From Saprospiraceae bacterium (GTDB taxonomy: Bacteria > Bacteroidota > Bacteroidia > Chitinophagales > Saprospiraceae), in the NCBI GenBank assembly GCA_947441325.1, contig CANETR010000005.1, positions 1 through 16,795 of the forward strand: a stretch of 16,795 nt of DNA, read 5' to 3'. The notes beneath the pieces are model-generated. The model saw nothing but the letters and a program-made list of their open reading frames with translations, did no database searches and had not been told where the DNA came from. The position numbers and the translations under genes are program-made. Below, piece after piece: positions 1-8,805 of the stretch; positions within the stretch are counted from its first letter, which is position 1, and every line of letters begins with the position of its first letter.

Positions 1-1880
1 CCACGTCCTTTTTCAATAGAGGCCTCAAGAATAGTTCCCAATGCTCTTCTATCAGGATTTGCTCTCAAATTGAGCATCTCCGCTTCGAGAAGAATTTTTT
101 CCAAAAGCAAGTCAACATGAAGACCTTTTTTGGCAGATATATCCTGGCTTTGGTATTTACCACCCCATTCTTCGATGAGATAATTCATACCAGCAAGTTC
201 CTGTTTGATTTTATCGGGATTAGCTCCGTCTTTATCAATTTTATTGATGGCAAATACGATTGGTACACCAGCAGCTTGAGCGTGACTGATCGCCTCGCGC
301 GTTTGAGGCATCACCGAGTCATCGGCCGAAATGATAATTACTGCAATATCGGTTACCTTAGCACCACGAGCACGCATGGCCGTAAAGGCTTCGTGACCGG
401 GCGTATCCAAGAAAGTTATATTTCCTTTTCCGTGTACATTTACTTCATATGCTCCAATGTGCTGAGTGATACCACCCGCCTCGCCTGAGGCTACGTTGGC
501 TTTACGGATATGGTCAAGTAAAGATGTTTTACCATGGTCAACGTGACCCATAACGGTAACAATTGGGGCACGTGGTTCGAGATCTTCTTCAGAATCTTCT
601 TCCTCTTCCTCAATTTCAATTTGCTCCTCAGCAGAGATAAATTCTACTTCGTAGCCATATTCTGCTGCAATCAGTTCTATCAATTCTGCATCGAGTCTTT
701 GATTGATTGAAACAAAATGTCCGACCTGCATACACATGGTGATAATTTCTGCAGGAGAAGTATCCAAAAGTCCGGCCAACTCAGAAACAGAGATGAATTC
801 GGTTACCTGAAGAATCATATCCTCTTCCGATTCTTCCTCCAATCTTATTCTGGCCTGTTCTTTTTTCTCATCACGGGCTGAACGTGTAGAGCCAAATTTC
901 TTAACTTTATTACCGCCTTGAACGCGGGCCATCGTTTCTTTTAATTTGTCACCAACTTCTTTATCGCTGATTTCCTTACGTTTATCTTTTTTCTTTTTCT
1001 TTTTATTGGCTGCGTTATTATTATTACTATTATTGTTATTATTGTTATTGCCTGCGTTAGTGGCAGGGGCATTGTTATTAGAAGCCGGTCTGTTTTCTTC
1101 TTTTACAGGCTCCCCTTTAGTAATTTTGGTCCGTTTGCGGCGTTTCTTCTTAGCATCTCCACTTCCGTCTTTTGGAGCTTCACCTACTGTAGCAGGTTTG
1201 GCATCGCTCACATTTTCACCTTTCTTAGTAACCTTCTTCTTCTTTTTGCTATTGTCTTCAATCGTAATTTTACCCAAAATCTTCAAACCTTTCAACTGAG
1301 GTGATACCGTTTTAATATGATTATCATCTACCGCTTCTTCAGTTTTTACTTCTATTTCGACTTTTGGCGTCTCTTTGATTTCTACAACAGGTTCTTTTTC
1401 AACCTCAACCGTCTTAACTATTTCTTTTTTCTCTTCAATTTTTGGAATTTCGGCAATCGGTTCTTCCTTTTTCTCAGTTTTGTTTGTTTTTCTGTTTGCA
1501 TCCAAATCTATTTTACCCAAAATTTTCGGACCGCTCAGCTTATATTCTTTCTCCTCGACAACAACAGGTTGCTGCTCTACTACTTTTTCAACAACTGTTT
1601 CTACGGGAAGCTCCTTTTTGAATAGTGGTTTTGGTTCTTCCTTAATAATTGGCTTTTCCTCTTTTTTGGGCACTACACGGTTACCAATAGTAATCTGTTC
1701 GGCTTGCTCTTTGATAGCAATCGATTTTTGAAAATTTTTAATGAGGATATCGAGCATTTCTTCAGAAATCTTCGCAGTGGGTTTATCGATCACCTCGAAT
1801 CCCTTTCCTGTCAAAAACTCGACGATTGTTTTGGTCCCAACGTTTAGCTCTGCAGCTACTTGTACTAACTTTTTAGACAT
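1..1880 (-). CDS. infB: Translation initiation factor IF-2 (partial, C-terminus beyond window)
   Basis: IF-2 is the GTPase that places initiator fMet-tRNA on the 30S subunit and promotes subunit joining. The frame is open from ATG at 1880 to the window edge, about 626 residues, and opens [19 protein letters not shown], an IF2 N-terminal helical domain. Residues ~60-340 form a long Lys/Glu-rich linker with a poly-Asn patch and two related segments containing KILGKI (near residues 120 and 205). The G domain follows: G1 GHVDHGKTS (~residue 442), switch [10 protein letters not shown] (~468), G3 DTPGHE (~492), G4 NKID (~545) and G5 SAKKG (~583). Roughly the last third (rest of domain II, III, IV) is missing only because the window ends. 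It is the last gene of rimP-nusA-infB; the 216-bp gap after nusA is large for one operon and holds a possible extra promoter. The identity is secure. Confidence 0.97.
   Translation of the reverse strand, partial: MSKKLVQVAAELNVGTKTIVEFLTGKGFEVIDKPTAKISEEMLDILIKNFQKSIAIKEQAEQITIGNRVVPKKEEKPIIKEEPKPLFKKELPVETVVEKVVEQQPVVVEEKEYKLSGPKILGKIDLDANRKTNKTEKKEEPIAEIPKIEEKKEIVKTVEVEKEPVVEIKETPKVEIEVKTEEAVDDNHIKTVSPQLKGLKILGKITIEDNSKKKKKVTKKGENVSDAKPATVGEAPKDGSGDAKKKRRKRTKITKGEPVKEENRPASNNNAPATNAGNNNNNNNSNNNNAANKKKKKKDKRKEISDKEVGDKLKETMARVQGGNKVKKFGSTRSARDEKKEQARIRLEEESEEDMILQVTEFISVSELAGLLDTSPAEIITMCMQVGHFVSINQRLDAELIELIAAEYGYEVEFISAEEQIEIEEEEEDSEEDLEPRAPIVTVMGHVDHGKTSLLDHIRKANVASGEAGGITQHIGAYEVNVHGKGNITFLDTPGHEAFTAMRARGAKVTDIAVIIISADDSVMPQTREAISHAQAAGVPIVFAINKIDKDGANPDKIKQELAGMNYLIEEWGGKYQSQDISAKKGLHVDLLLEKILLEAEMLNLRANPDRRALGTILEASIEKGR
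1014..1050. repeat. AT-rich trinucleotide microsatellite inside infB
   Basis: This is a run of imperfect TTA/TTG triplets on the plus strand. It encodes the near-continuous asparagine patch of the IF2 linker on the minus strand. The period is 3, so length changes would stay in frame. It lies in a poorly conserved linker. Confidence 0.7.
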
Positions 1881-1922
1881 TCGGTAAATTACTATTGGCT
1901 TAAAAAAACTTTAATTTGAAAT

Positions 1923-1930
1923 CAAAGATA
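1923..1930 (-). promoter_or_regulatory. Possible internal promoter (-7 element only) upstream of infB
   Basis: TATCTTTG on the minus strand matches the Bacteroidota -7 consensus TAnnTTTG and ends 42 bases before the infB ATG, in the long nusA-infB gap. No TTTG lies 19 bases upstream, so only half of the consensus is present. It may be chance in AT-rich DNA. Confidence 0.3.
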
Positions 1931-2096
1931 AGAGAATTTTGTGAGCTTATTATTTAGCTGTTCAAAACCGCGCTTACTTATTTATTATTTAATACTTATT
2001 GAAATAAGGCATACAAGCCTCTTAACAATATCCTTTTATTATTAGTTCTTTATAAAATTTTAAATAGGTTAAACCCCTTTAGATGGCTACTTGGGA

Positions 2097-3365
2097 CTAT
2101 CCTTCCTCGTCCTCTTCAGAATTTTCAATTTCGGCTCTTAGAATTTCCAATACCTCTTTGATTGTTTCCTCTTCGAGGTCAGTTCTACGAACAAGTTCTT
2201 CAGGTTTCAAATCCAAAACATCCAATGCGGTATCGCAACCAATTGATTTGAGTTCATCGATGATCCAGTCTTCGATTTCATCGCGGAATTCATCGAGCTC
2301 AACGTCAAAGTCAACTTCGTGTTGTACGGCACCTTCGCGGAATACATCGATGGTATATCGGGTAAGATCGCTCGCAAGTTTGATATTGATACCTTTTTTA
2401 CCAATAGCTTTCGAGATTTCCTCAGAGTCTAAGAAAACCGAAGCTCTGCGCTTATTGGTATCCAAATCTATAGAGTTTACTTTTGCAGGCGTGAGTGCAC
2501 GCTGTATGAAAAGACTTTCGTTGTGTGTATAATTGATAATGTCGATATTTTCGTTGCGCAACTCACGTACGATACCATGAATACGTGAACCCTTCATACC
2601 AACACAGGCACCTACAGGGTCGATACGTTCATCGAATGACTCAACTGCAACCTTGGCACGCTCGCCCGGAGCACGTACAATACCGCGAATAGTAATAAGA
2701 CCATCTTCAATTTCAGGAACCTCCTGTTCAAGTAATCTCTCGAGGAATTTATTATCTGTACGCGATAAAATAACCGTTGGCGTGTTATTTTTCATATCCA
2801 CTCGGTTGATTACTGCGCGTACAATATCGCCTTTTTTGAAAAAGTCGCCACGAATCATTTCCTGTTTAGGAAGAATAAGTTCGGCACTACTCACTTCGTC
2901 AACTACAACGATTTCGCGCTTCAGTACCTGACTTACTTCGCCCAATACCAATTCTCCAACGCGATCAACATAATTACGATAGATTTTATCCTTTTCCAAT
3001 TCAAGGATTTTGGAAATCAGCGTTTGACGGGCAGCCATGATTGCACGACGGCCGAAAGATTCAACCGTAATTTTCTCATAACATTCTTCACCAACTTCTG
3101 AATCTTCATCAATATTGAGTGAATCACTTATAGAAATCTGATAACGCTCATCTTCTACCTCTCCATCAGGAACGATTTCTCTTTTTCTCCAAATTTCAAG
3201 ATCACCTTCGGTGGTACTTACGATGATATCAAAATTGTCATCGGCACCATATTTTTTACGGATAAGCGTTCTGAATACATCCTCGAGAACACGCACCATC
3301 ATTGGGCGGTCGATACTTTTTATATTGTTAAACTCCGAGAAGGAATCCATCAAATTGATACTCAT
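2097..3365 (-). CDS. nusA: Transcription termination/antitermination factor NusA
   Basis: NusA binds RNA polymerase and nascent RNA and modulates pausing, intrinsic termination and antitermination. The 422-residue length is normal for Bacteroidota. Domains in order: RNAP-binding N-terminal domain (~1-130), S1 (~136-203), KH1 with the hallmark DPVGACVGMKGSRI (249-262), KH2 with AIGKKGIN (~321-328), then a C-terminal helix-hairpin-helix-like segment and an acidic tail ending in EEDEEG. A second Met at residue 6 is an alternative start. It lies 40 bases downstream of rimP and is surely cotranscribed from the rimP promoter at 3968-3998. The terminator-like hairpin in that leader makes autoregulation by NusA plausible, which is my inference. 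The identity is secure. Confidence 0.97.
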   Translation of the reverse strand: MSINLMDSFSEFNNIKSIDRPMMVRVLEDVFRTLIRKKYGADDNFDIIVSTTEGDLEIWRKREIVPDGEVEDERYQISISDSLNIDEDSEVGEECYEKITVESFGRRAIMAARQTLISKILELEKDKIYRNYVDRVGELVLGEVSQVLKREIVVVDEVSSAELILPKQEMIRGDFFKKGDIVRAVINRVDMKNNTPTVILSRTDNKFLERLLEQEVPEIEDGLITIRGIVRAPGERAKVAVESFDERIDPVGACVGMKGSRIHGIVRELRNENIDIINYTHNESLFIQRALTPAKVNSIDLDTNKRRASVFLDSEEISKAIGKKGINIKLASDLTRYTIDVFREGAVQHEVDFDVELDEFRDEIEDWIIDELKSIGCDTALDVLDLKPEELVRRTDLEEETIKEVLEILRAEIENSEEDEEG

Positions 3366-3405
3366 AATATTTATGCGTTTTTAGTCTGAAAAACTTAAAT
3401 GTTGT

Positions 3406-3894
3406 TTAAAATGCTATTTTAATGACTGCTTTTTTTATTCTGTCATAAGCTATGTTTTCGCGAACCATAACTTCTTTTTTCTTTTTCTTTCCTTCTTCCT
3501 GAACCTTTTCGCTGTGCTCGAGTACTATGTGATCATCATGTACCTCGACCAAGGTTCCCTTGGCATTCACATGCGTGTCTGTCAGCTCTGCGCTCAACAA
3601 TCTTCCGATATTTTTGCGGTACTGCCTGACAAGTTTCAGTGCTGAACCTACGCCTGCAGAGGAAACATCAAGGGTATACTTTTCACTTAGCAGCGTGTTT
3701 TCTTCGATATATTTCTCCAAAACTCTGCTTATCTCAACGCAATGTTCCAACTGAAGCCCTTTGTCGTGATCCAAAAAAACTTCAATATGGTCATTGGGCG
3801 ATTGATGAATCTCCACTACAAAGAAATCGCCGTAACCCTCCTGACTGAATTTTTCCTCCAGAACTTCACTTAGTTTCTGTTTAATGTCTGCCAT
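3406..3894 (-). CDS. rimP: Ribosome maturation factor RimP
   Basis: RimP assists 30S subunit maturation. The 162-residue product fits the family: an N-terminal alpha/beta domain (residues ~1-85) with the pattern VEIHQSP...IEVFLDHDKGLQLEHCVEISR, the segment LDVSSAGVGSAL where the family usually has a VSSPG-like motif, then a small SH3-like C-terminal domain with a lysine-rich loop (GKKKKKEV). The Pro-to-Ala change in that motif is conservative enough not to suggest loss of function. It is the first gene of rimP-nusA-infB, an order conserved across bacteria, which strongly supports the call. Start: the ATG at 3894 follows a complete promoter and a leader of about 65 nt. Confidence 0.93.
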   Translation of the reverse strand: MADIKQKLSEVLEEKFSQEGYGDFFVVEIHQSPNDHIEVFLDHDKGLQLEHCVEISRVLEKYIEENTLLSEKYTLDVSSAGVGSALKLVRQYRKNIGRLLSAELTDTHVNAKGTLVEVHDDHIVLEHSEKVQEEGKKKKKEVMVRENIAYDRIKKAVIKIAF

Positions 3895-3914
3895 ACTGAT
3901 GCCTGATGCTATCT

Positions 3915-3942
3915 AATAAAAAAGGGAACAGTCTTGTTCCCT
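3915..3942 (-). terminator. Terminator-like hairpin with U-tract in the rimP leader (attenuator candidate)
   Basis: On the minus strand, an 8-bp perfect stem (AGGGAACA / TGTTCCCT, plus-strand positions 3923-3930 and 3935-3942) with a 4-base loop is followed at once by six T residues and ATT. The stem has only four G:C pairs, so it is a weak intrinsic terminator. It starts about 20 nt after the predicted transcription start and ends ~21 nt before the rimP ATG. It could attenuate the operon or serve as a terminator for the FadL-like gene ending at 4047. Confidence 0.6.
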
Positions 3943-3967
3943 CTTCAGTCGTTTTTCCATTTGAGTG

Positions 3968-3998
3968 CAAATATACACTCTTTATTTTACATTACAAA
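3968..3998 (-). promoter_or_regulatory. Promoter of the rimP-nusA-infB operon
   Basis: Minus-strand TTTG (3995-3998), exactly 19 bases, then TATATTTG (3968-3975): a full match to the Bacteroidota housekeeping consensus TTTG-N19-TAnnTTTG. Transcription should start near 3961. Confidence 0.8.
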
Positions 3999-4046
3999 AA
4001 TGTTCTTTCTTTTTTGTGTAATTTAAAGGCCTTTATGTCTTTATTT

Positions 4047-5570
4047 CTAAAATCTGACGCCAAAACTTAGTAAGAAAATTCCAGCATTTACATCATTTAC
4101 AGTCCTTGGGTTATTCCTTTCAGAGGTGGCATAGTAAGGTGAATATTCAAAGCCTGCAATGGTATAATTGTAAGCCAAATCTACAAAGAAATCATCGTTT
4201 CTGATGCCGAAACCCAGGCTGATATCATTGCGAAAATCATTAACACCCTTCACTGCTTTCTGATAGGGAGAGGTTTGCAAGCGATAACCAGCACGAATGC
4301 GAATTTTGTCCATTGCTAACTCCGCACCTATTTTGGCTCTAGCGACTCCCTGATAGTTATCAGAAATTGCACTGTTGATCTGATTGATATAATCCTGATC
4401 GCCAACAGTAGCGTTAACATCAGAAGCTTTTAAAGAAAATGCGGCAGAGCTGTAATCGAGATATTCTCCTTCAATTCCAATAAAGCCCTTAGTTTTAGCG
4501 TCCTTGTCGCCTAAAACAATCCCCAAATTAAAATTGAAAAGCCAGGGGCTATAAAAATTGTGCTCATACTTTCCTGTTGGCGAAACAAGGGGATTATCTG
4601 CACTAGTAGTTCTGAGTGTATCGTTGTAAATTACAGCGCCACTCAACTGCGTATCATAATCTTCATTCAGTCCGTAACCTGTAGGGCTATGAATGGCCAA
4701 TCCCATGCGCAGGTTTTTATTGATACGGTAAATGAGTCCGAACTTAAAATTTATCCCTACCCCGCTTACATTACGTTCCTCTCTGAATCGTAACGATTTG
4801 AAGTCCATATTTCCGCTTGGGTCGCTCTCTTCATAGTCTTTGAGCTCGCGCTGTTTTATGAAATCCACGCCCAGGGTTGCTCCTATGTAAAGCTTGTGTT
4901 TGTAATTTCCGGCCAAACTGATACCCAACTCATTGATGCCGCCGCTTTGTCGGAAGAGTTGACTTTTTTTGATATAATTGGAATCGGTTGCCGCGCCGAT
5001 GTATGAAGTCCCACCACCGGGATTGTCAATAAAATAGCCTGTCCATGCCAAATTTTCCTCAAATGGGTCGAGATTTTCGGGTTGCGCATTTGAGTTATTG
5101 GCTTCCTCAGTAAAATTTACAAGTCTAGAACCGGTAGAAACGCCGCTGAAAGAAAAAGTCCTATTGAAGGAAGCCAAACGACTGTAACTGACGCCAAAGT
5201 TGACATTTTTCCAATCACCAGTCAATTCTTCAGAATAGACAAAACCTATACCGCCAAAATATATACCTGTGCGGTTATTTAGGGCCATGGGCCTTAGGGT
5301 ATCACTAACAAAAGTACTTCTAATGCCTAAAAACTGAAGACCAGGACTGATTTGAAATTCTGAGCTTCGGTAAATACCCAGTCCTGCCGGATTATTAAAC
5401 ATTGAAGACATATCTCCTCCAAGGGCGCCCATTGCTCCAGCAACACCCAAACTTCGGGCAGTGGTGAAGTGAGACTGTTCGCTTATCAAAAGGGCATCAC
5501 TAGTCATTTGCGCTTGTACCATAAAAGGTAAAGCTAAGGCCGTAGTTAAAAGAAGCTTATTTATTTTCAT
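4047..5570 (-). CDS. FadL/OmpP1-like outer-membrane transport protein
   Basis: This is a predicted outer-membrane beta-barrel of about 507 residues, probably importing hydrophobic compounds; the substrate cannot be read from sequence. Starting from ATG 5570 there is a signal peptide MKINKLLLTTALALPFMVQA. The segment ARSLGVAGAMGALGGD followed by NNPAGLGIYRSSE (about residues 38-72) is the typical FadL-family N-terminus as seen in Bacteroidota. The rest alternates aromatic and polar residues as in barrel strands, and the chain ends in GVRF, a C-terminal Phe fitting BAM-dependent insertion. An ATG two codons earlier (5576) is an alternative start. The upstream gene on the same strand stops 75 bases away, so the two may be cotranscribed. 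Bacteroidota homologues are often labelled hemin receptor, for which nothing here is specific. Confidence 0.82.
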   Translation of the reverse strand: MKINKLLLTTALALPFMVQAQMTSDALLISEQSHFTTARSLGVAGAMGALGGDMSSMFNNPAGLGIYRSSEFQISPGLQFLGIRSTFVSDTLRPMALNNRTGIYFGGIGFVYSEELTGDWKNVNFGVSYSRLASFNRTFSFSGVSTGSRLVNFTEEANNSNAQPENLDPFEENLAWTGYFIDNPGGGTSYIGAATDSNYIKKSQLFRQSGGINELGISLAGNYKHKLYIGATLGVDFIKQRELKDYEESDPSGNMDFKSLRFREERNVSGVGINFKFGLIYRINKNLRMGLAIHSPTGYGLNEDYDTQLSGAVIYNDTLRTTSADNPLVSPTGKYEHNFYSPWLFNFNLGIVLGDKDAKTKGFIGIEGEYLDYSSAAFSLKASDVNATVGDQDYINQINSAISDNYQGVARAKIGAELAMDKIRIRAGYRLQTSPYQKAVKGVNDFRNDISLGFGIRNDDFFVDLAYNYTIAGFEYSPYYATSERNNPRTVNDVNAGIFLLSFGVRF

Positions 5571-5645
5571 TAACATGGATGCGGAATAAGGGTAAACAGA
5601 AATGGGGATTACTGCATAAATTTTGCAAAAAAGCAGTGCTATAAA

Positions 5646-6791
5646 TTATCTTCTTCCACCACTGCTTCTTATTGCCGGGGATGGTGCAGGAGATGGGGTT
5701 GAACTTCTGCCCGATCCATTAAAACCGCTATTACCGTTATTAAAACTATTGTTGAAATTATTATTAAAACTGTTGTTGTCAAAACCACTATTGTCTCTCC
5801 TTCTTTCTGGTATAGTTCGGGTAGGATTTGTCTCACGAACAGGAGGCTTTACAGTTGGATTGATTTGAGGTCTGACGCTAGGTTGAGGTCTGATGCTAGG
5901 TTGAGGACTAACAGGGTTGGGTCTGACATTAGGCTGAGGCTCGCGGATATCAGGGCGGACATTTGGATTGACATCGGGACGAACATTTGGATTGACATCG
6001 GGGCGGACATTTGGGTTTGTAGTTGTTTCCCTTTGTCTGCCGACCTTATCGGGGTTCAACCTATCAGGTGCATTTTGGATTTGACGCTGTTGGTTGTCAT
6101 ATCCTTGCACTGGAGTATTTCTACTTCTGTGAATGCCTGTATCAGAACCGCGTGGAGATCTGTTTGTTACAAAATTTCCGGCATTGGGTGCAGCACTTTC
6201 GAACCAGCCATTCCAATTATTATTTTGGTGATGCCATCCGTTGTTGTACCAGCCATTGTTGTACCAACCGTTCCAATAACCCTGATTATAGCCTGGCCAA
6301 TAAGGGCTGTAACCCCATTGATTTCCCCATGGGCCGAAACCTACGTTGTAATAATTATTGAAGCCTCCGTAACTGCTCCAGCCATAACCCCATGAACTGT
6401 AACCGTATCCCCATGAGCTGTACGGATAGCTCCATCCCCAGCTATTGTGCATGTAATATGGTTGCACTACATAAATGTTCATGCCTGGCATGAAGGGATC
6501 ATACCAATAGTTATCGGTATAATAATTACTGTAATAGCTAAAACCGCGGGCAGGCTGATGGAAACGGCGAATCCTTGCAGAGTATTCATACTCATAATTT
6601 TCGTCAACATAATCATCTTCAGCACTCAGTTCCTGATCTTGCTTAAGCTCGGGTTCTTCTGTGACAATTTCCTGTTTCTTAGGTTTTTCAACACCATCGA
6701 AATAAAGGTCATCGTTGCCTTGGGCGCTTAAACCTATGCCAGAAAAGATGGCAAAAGCGCTTATTAGAAAAATAGAAAAATGCTTTTTCAT
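5646..6791 (-). CDS. Secreted low-complexity Tyr/Trp/Gly/Asn- and Pro/Arg/Asn-rich protein
   Basis: I do not recognise a family. The product (381 residues from ATG 6791) has a clear signal peptide (MKKHFSIFLISAFAIFSGIGLSAQG) and an acidic stretch (EQELSAEDDYVDENYEYEY-like). Next comes an aromatic region rich in Tyr, Trp, Gly and Asn with short repeats such as SSWGYG and NGWYN, then a Pro/Arg/Asn region built on NPNVRPDV units, and a tail of Asn/Phe/Ser and Ser/Pro ending in SGGRR. This composition suits a surface or cell-envelope protein that is disordered or aggregation-prone. The frame extends 22 codons upstream, but only the inner Met gives a signal peptide, so I chose it. It lies 75 bases upstream of the FadL-like gene and diverges from proS. 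It is certainly coding, because composition is organised along one frame, but the function is unknown. Confidence 0.75.
   Translation of the reverse strand: MKKHFSIFLISAFAIFSGIGLSAQGNDDLYFDGVEKPKKQEIVTEEPELKQDQELSAEDDYVDENYEYEYSARIRRFHQPARGFSYYSNYYTDNYWYDPFMPGMNIYVVQPYYMHNSWGWSYPYSSWGYGYSSWGYGWSSYGGFNNYYNVGFGPWGNQWGYSPYWPGYNQGYWNGWYNNGWYNNGWHHQNNNWNGWFESAAPNAGNFVTNRSPRGSDTGIHRSRNTPVQGYDNQQRQIQNAPDRLNPDKVGRQRETTTNPNVRPDVNPNVRPDVNPNVRPDIREPQPNVRPNPVSPQPSIRPQPSVRPQINPTVKPPVRETNPTRTIPERRRDNSGFDNNSFNNNFNNSFNNGNSGFNGSGRSSTPSPAPSPAIRSSGGRR
5956..6015. repeat. 24-bp tandem repeat (about 2.5 units)
   Basis: Units at 5956-5979, 5980-6003 and a half unit 6004-6015 differ at only a few bases. Each encodes the 8-residue unit NPNVRPDV (minus strand) of the secreted low-complexity protein. 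The period is a multiple of 3, so copy-number change keeps the frame. Confidence 0.85.
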
Positions 6792-7032
6792 AATATTTTT
6801 AAATTTTAAGCTATCATCGACTATTAATAAAAGCTTTGACGTATTTTTGCAGTTCATTCGTGCTTAAAAGCCACAAGAATTATCAAAAGTTTCAAAGTTT
6901 TATGACTTAAGAACATCAAAAATAATAAACTTGTCGCAAATATCTGTCTATTAATCTGATGATATTTGTCAGGCTATCTTTCTTTTAACAAAATCGTCAC
7001 ATTTAAAAACCTATAATCCACATAAAAATCAA

Positions 7033-8511
7033 ATGGCAAAGGAAATTACCTCACAACTTGAAGACTACTCGCAATGGTATTTAGACATTGTAAAGAAGGC
7101 CGATTTGGCTTCTAATTCAAAAGTACGCGGCTGCATGGTTATCAAACCTTATGGCTTTGCAATTTGGGAAAAAATGCGCGACGACCTCGACCGCCGTTTC
7201 AAAGAAACAGGGCATCAGAATGCTTATTTTCCGCTTTTTATACCCAAAAGCTTTTTGAGCAAGGAGGCTGCGCATGTTGAGGGCTTTGCCAAGGAATGTG
7301 CAGTTGTGACTCATCACCGTTTAATGAATGACCCCAATGGTAATGGCGTAATTGTCGATCCCGAAGCTAAACTTGAAGAGGAACTTATTGTACGCCCCAC
7401 ATCTGAAACTATTATTTGGGATACTTACCGCGATTGGATTACCTCATACCGTGACCTGCCGCTGCTTATCAATCAATGGGCCAATGTTGTACGTTGGGAG
7501 ATGCGTACCCGTTTCTTTCTGCGCACTACTGAATTCCTCTGGCAAGAGGGGCACACTGCGCATGCCAACAAAGAAGAGGCTATGGCAGAGTCAAGGCTGA
7601 TGCTGGATGTATATGCCGATTTTGCCCGCGAAATTATGGCTATGCCCGTAATTCAGGGCGAAAAAACCGAACAGGAACGTTTTGCCGGTGCTGACCATAC
7701 TTTTACGATTGAAGCGCTGATGCAGGATGGAAAAGCTTTACAGGCCGGAACCTCCCACTTTTTGGGGCAGAATTTTGCCAAGGCCTTCGATGTAAAATTC
7801 CTCAATAGCAGCAATCAGGAAGAATATGTATGGGCAACCTCTTGGGGTGTTTCAACCCGTTTGATGGGTGCGCTTATTATGACACATTCGGACGATGATG
7901 GCCTGGTATTACCGCCTCGTTTGGCGCCTATTCAGGTAGTAATTGTTCCATTCCCTGCAAAGGAGGGTCAGGAAAAAATAGAAGCGGCTGTGGCTTCAAT
8001 CATGTCGGGCCTCAAAGCTAAAGGCATTAGTGTAAAATATGACAATGATGAAAAAACCCGTCCGGGTTTCAAATTTGCCGAGTACGAAATGCGTGGTGTA
8101 CCTGTGCGTTTGGGCGTTGGTTTGAAAGACTTGGAAAAAGGTGTGGTAGAAGTAGCCCGCCGCGATACCAAGGAGAAAAACGCTGTTGAACTGGATGGCA
8201 TTTGTGATAATATCGAAAAACTACTGGCCGAAATACAGGAAAACCTATATCAGCGTGCGCTTAAAAGACTGCAGGACAATATTACTGTTGCAGACAATTG
8301 GAATGATTTCAGTGCAGCTGTAGAAAAAGGCGGCTTTGTCTATGCATACTGGGACGGAAATACAGAGACTGAACTCAAAATCAAAGAACTGACTGGCGCA
8401 ACTACTCGTTGTATTCCATTTAAAACTCCTACTGATGAAAAAGGTAGCTGCAAATGTGTGCTAACAGGAAAAGAGAGTGAGCAGAGAGTACTTTTTGCAA
8501 AAGCTTATTAA
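7033..8511 (+). CDS. proS: Prolyl-tRNA synthetase, archaeal/eukaryotic-type
   Basis: It charges tRNA-Pro with proline in the cytoplasm. The 492-residue length and layout match the short ProRS type without the bacterial editing insertion. Visible motifs: the N-terminal [15 protein letters not shown] and [21 protein letters not shown] (121-129); class II motif 2 in [24 protein letters not shown] (154-177); motif 3 in the [19 protein letters not shown] stretch; an anticodon-binding domain starting around PIQVVIVPF; and a C-terminal domain with Cys residues ([12 protein letters not shown]) ending in AKAY. The final Tyr is typical of this type. The start [16 protein letters not shown] is the family N-terminus. 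I found no clear promoter match in the 240-bp divergent gap upstream. The identity is secure. Confidence 0.97.
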   Translation: MAKEITSQLEDYSQWYLDIVKKADLASNSKVRGCMVIKPYGFAIWEKMRDDLDRRFKETGHQNAYFPLFIPKSFLSKEAAHVEGFAKECAVVTHHRLMNDPNGNGVIVDPEAKLEEELIVRPTSETIIWDTYRDWITSYRDLPLLINQWANVVRWEMRTRFFLRTTEFLWQEGHTAHANKEEAMAESRLMLDVYADFAREIMAMPVIQGEKTEQERFAGADHTFTIEALMQDGKALQAGTSHFLGQNFAKAFDVKFLNSSNQEEYVWATSWGVSTRLMGALIMTHSDDDGLVLPPRLAPIQVVIVPFPAKEGQEKIEAAVASIMSGLKAKGISVKYDNDEKTRPGFKFAEYEMRGVPVRLGVGLKDLEKGVVEVARRDTKEKNAVELDGICDNIEKLLAEIQENLYQRALKRLQDNITVADNWNDFSAAVEKGGFVYAYWDGNTETELKIKELTGATTRCIPFKTPTDEKGSCKCVLTGKESEQRVLFAKAY

Positions 8512-8763
8512 CTAGGGGCAGGTTTTTTAGTAGCCAGTAACCAGTAATTTAGTAGCCAGTGCTTTAAGTACTAGTAATATAATAAATAGAATCTAGCTTT
8601 GCGCATCTTTGCGTTGTAGATTATGTAAGTTCTTTGGGAGCTCTGCGTGAGGTATTAGATTAGTAGCCAGTTTTAGTGGCCAGTAAATAGGTATTAAGAA
8701 CTAATTTTTAGAAGATATAGGCGATAAAGATTAAATTAGTAGTCAATTCTTTGCCCAATTTTT
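8512..8763. repeat. Intergenic spacer with dispersed TTAGTAGCCAGT-like repeats
   Basis: This non-coding stretch after proS contains copies of a 12-base motif TTAGTAGCCAGT at 8527-8538, 8549-8560 and 8660-8671, with diverged versions near 8671-8683 (TTTAGTGGCCAGT) and 8736-8748. Between them lies a G/T-rich segment with TTTGCG words (8597-8655). I see no gene, tRNA or long palindrome here. It looks like decayed intergenic repeat sequence. Confidence 0.6.
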
Positions 8764-8801
8764 AAATAGGTTTCTGCATTACTGCAGAAACCTATTTTTT
8801 T
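8764..8801 (+). terminator. Strong intrinsic terminator after proS
   Basis: A perfect 15-bp stem (8764-8778 with 8783-8797, AAATAGGTTTCTGCA and its complement) with loop TTAC is followed by a run of seven T residues (8795-8801), three of them inside the stem. The orientation suits the plus strand. On the minus strand the T run is short, so for the converging XRE gene it lies just past the stop but would work less well. It is 250 bases beyond the proS stop. Confidence 0.85.
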
Positions 8802-8805
8802 ATAA

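Noticed and set aside
117..1731. Several plus-strand open frames (for example 117-488, 946-1299, 1375-1731)
   Set aside because: They lie opposite infB and consist of Leu/Phe/Ser runs that mirror its Lys/Glu/Asn-rich linker; the minus-strand frame has all IF2 motifs.
5865..6731. Plus-strand open frames with repeated Arg-Ser-Asp-Ala-Arg-Leu and Ile-rich segments
   Set aside because: They are the reverse shadow of the Pro/Arg/Asn repeats of the secreted protein, which has a signal peptide and coherent domains on the minus strand.
6842..6849. TATTTTTG as a proS promoter
   Set aside because: It matches TAnnTTTG but is about 180 bases from the ATG and has no -33 element at the right distance.
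8527..8748. CRISPR-like array in the proS downstream spacer
   Set aside because: The repeats are only 12 bases, unevenly spaced and diverged, with no spacer-like regularity or cas genes.
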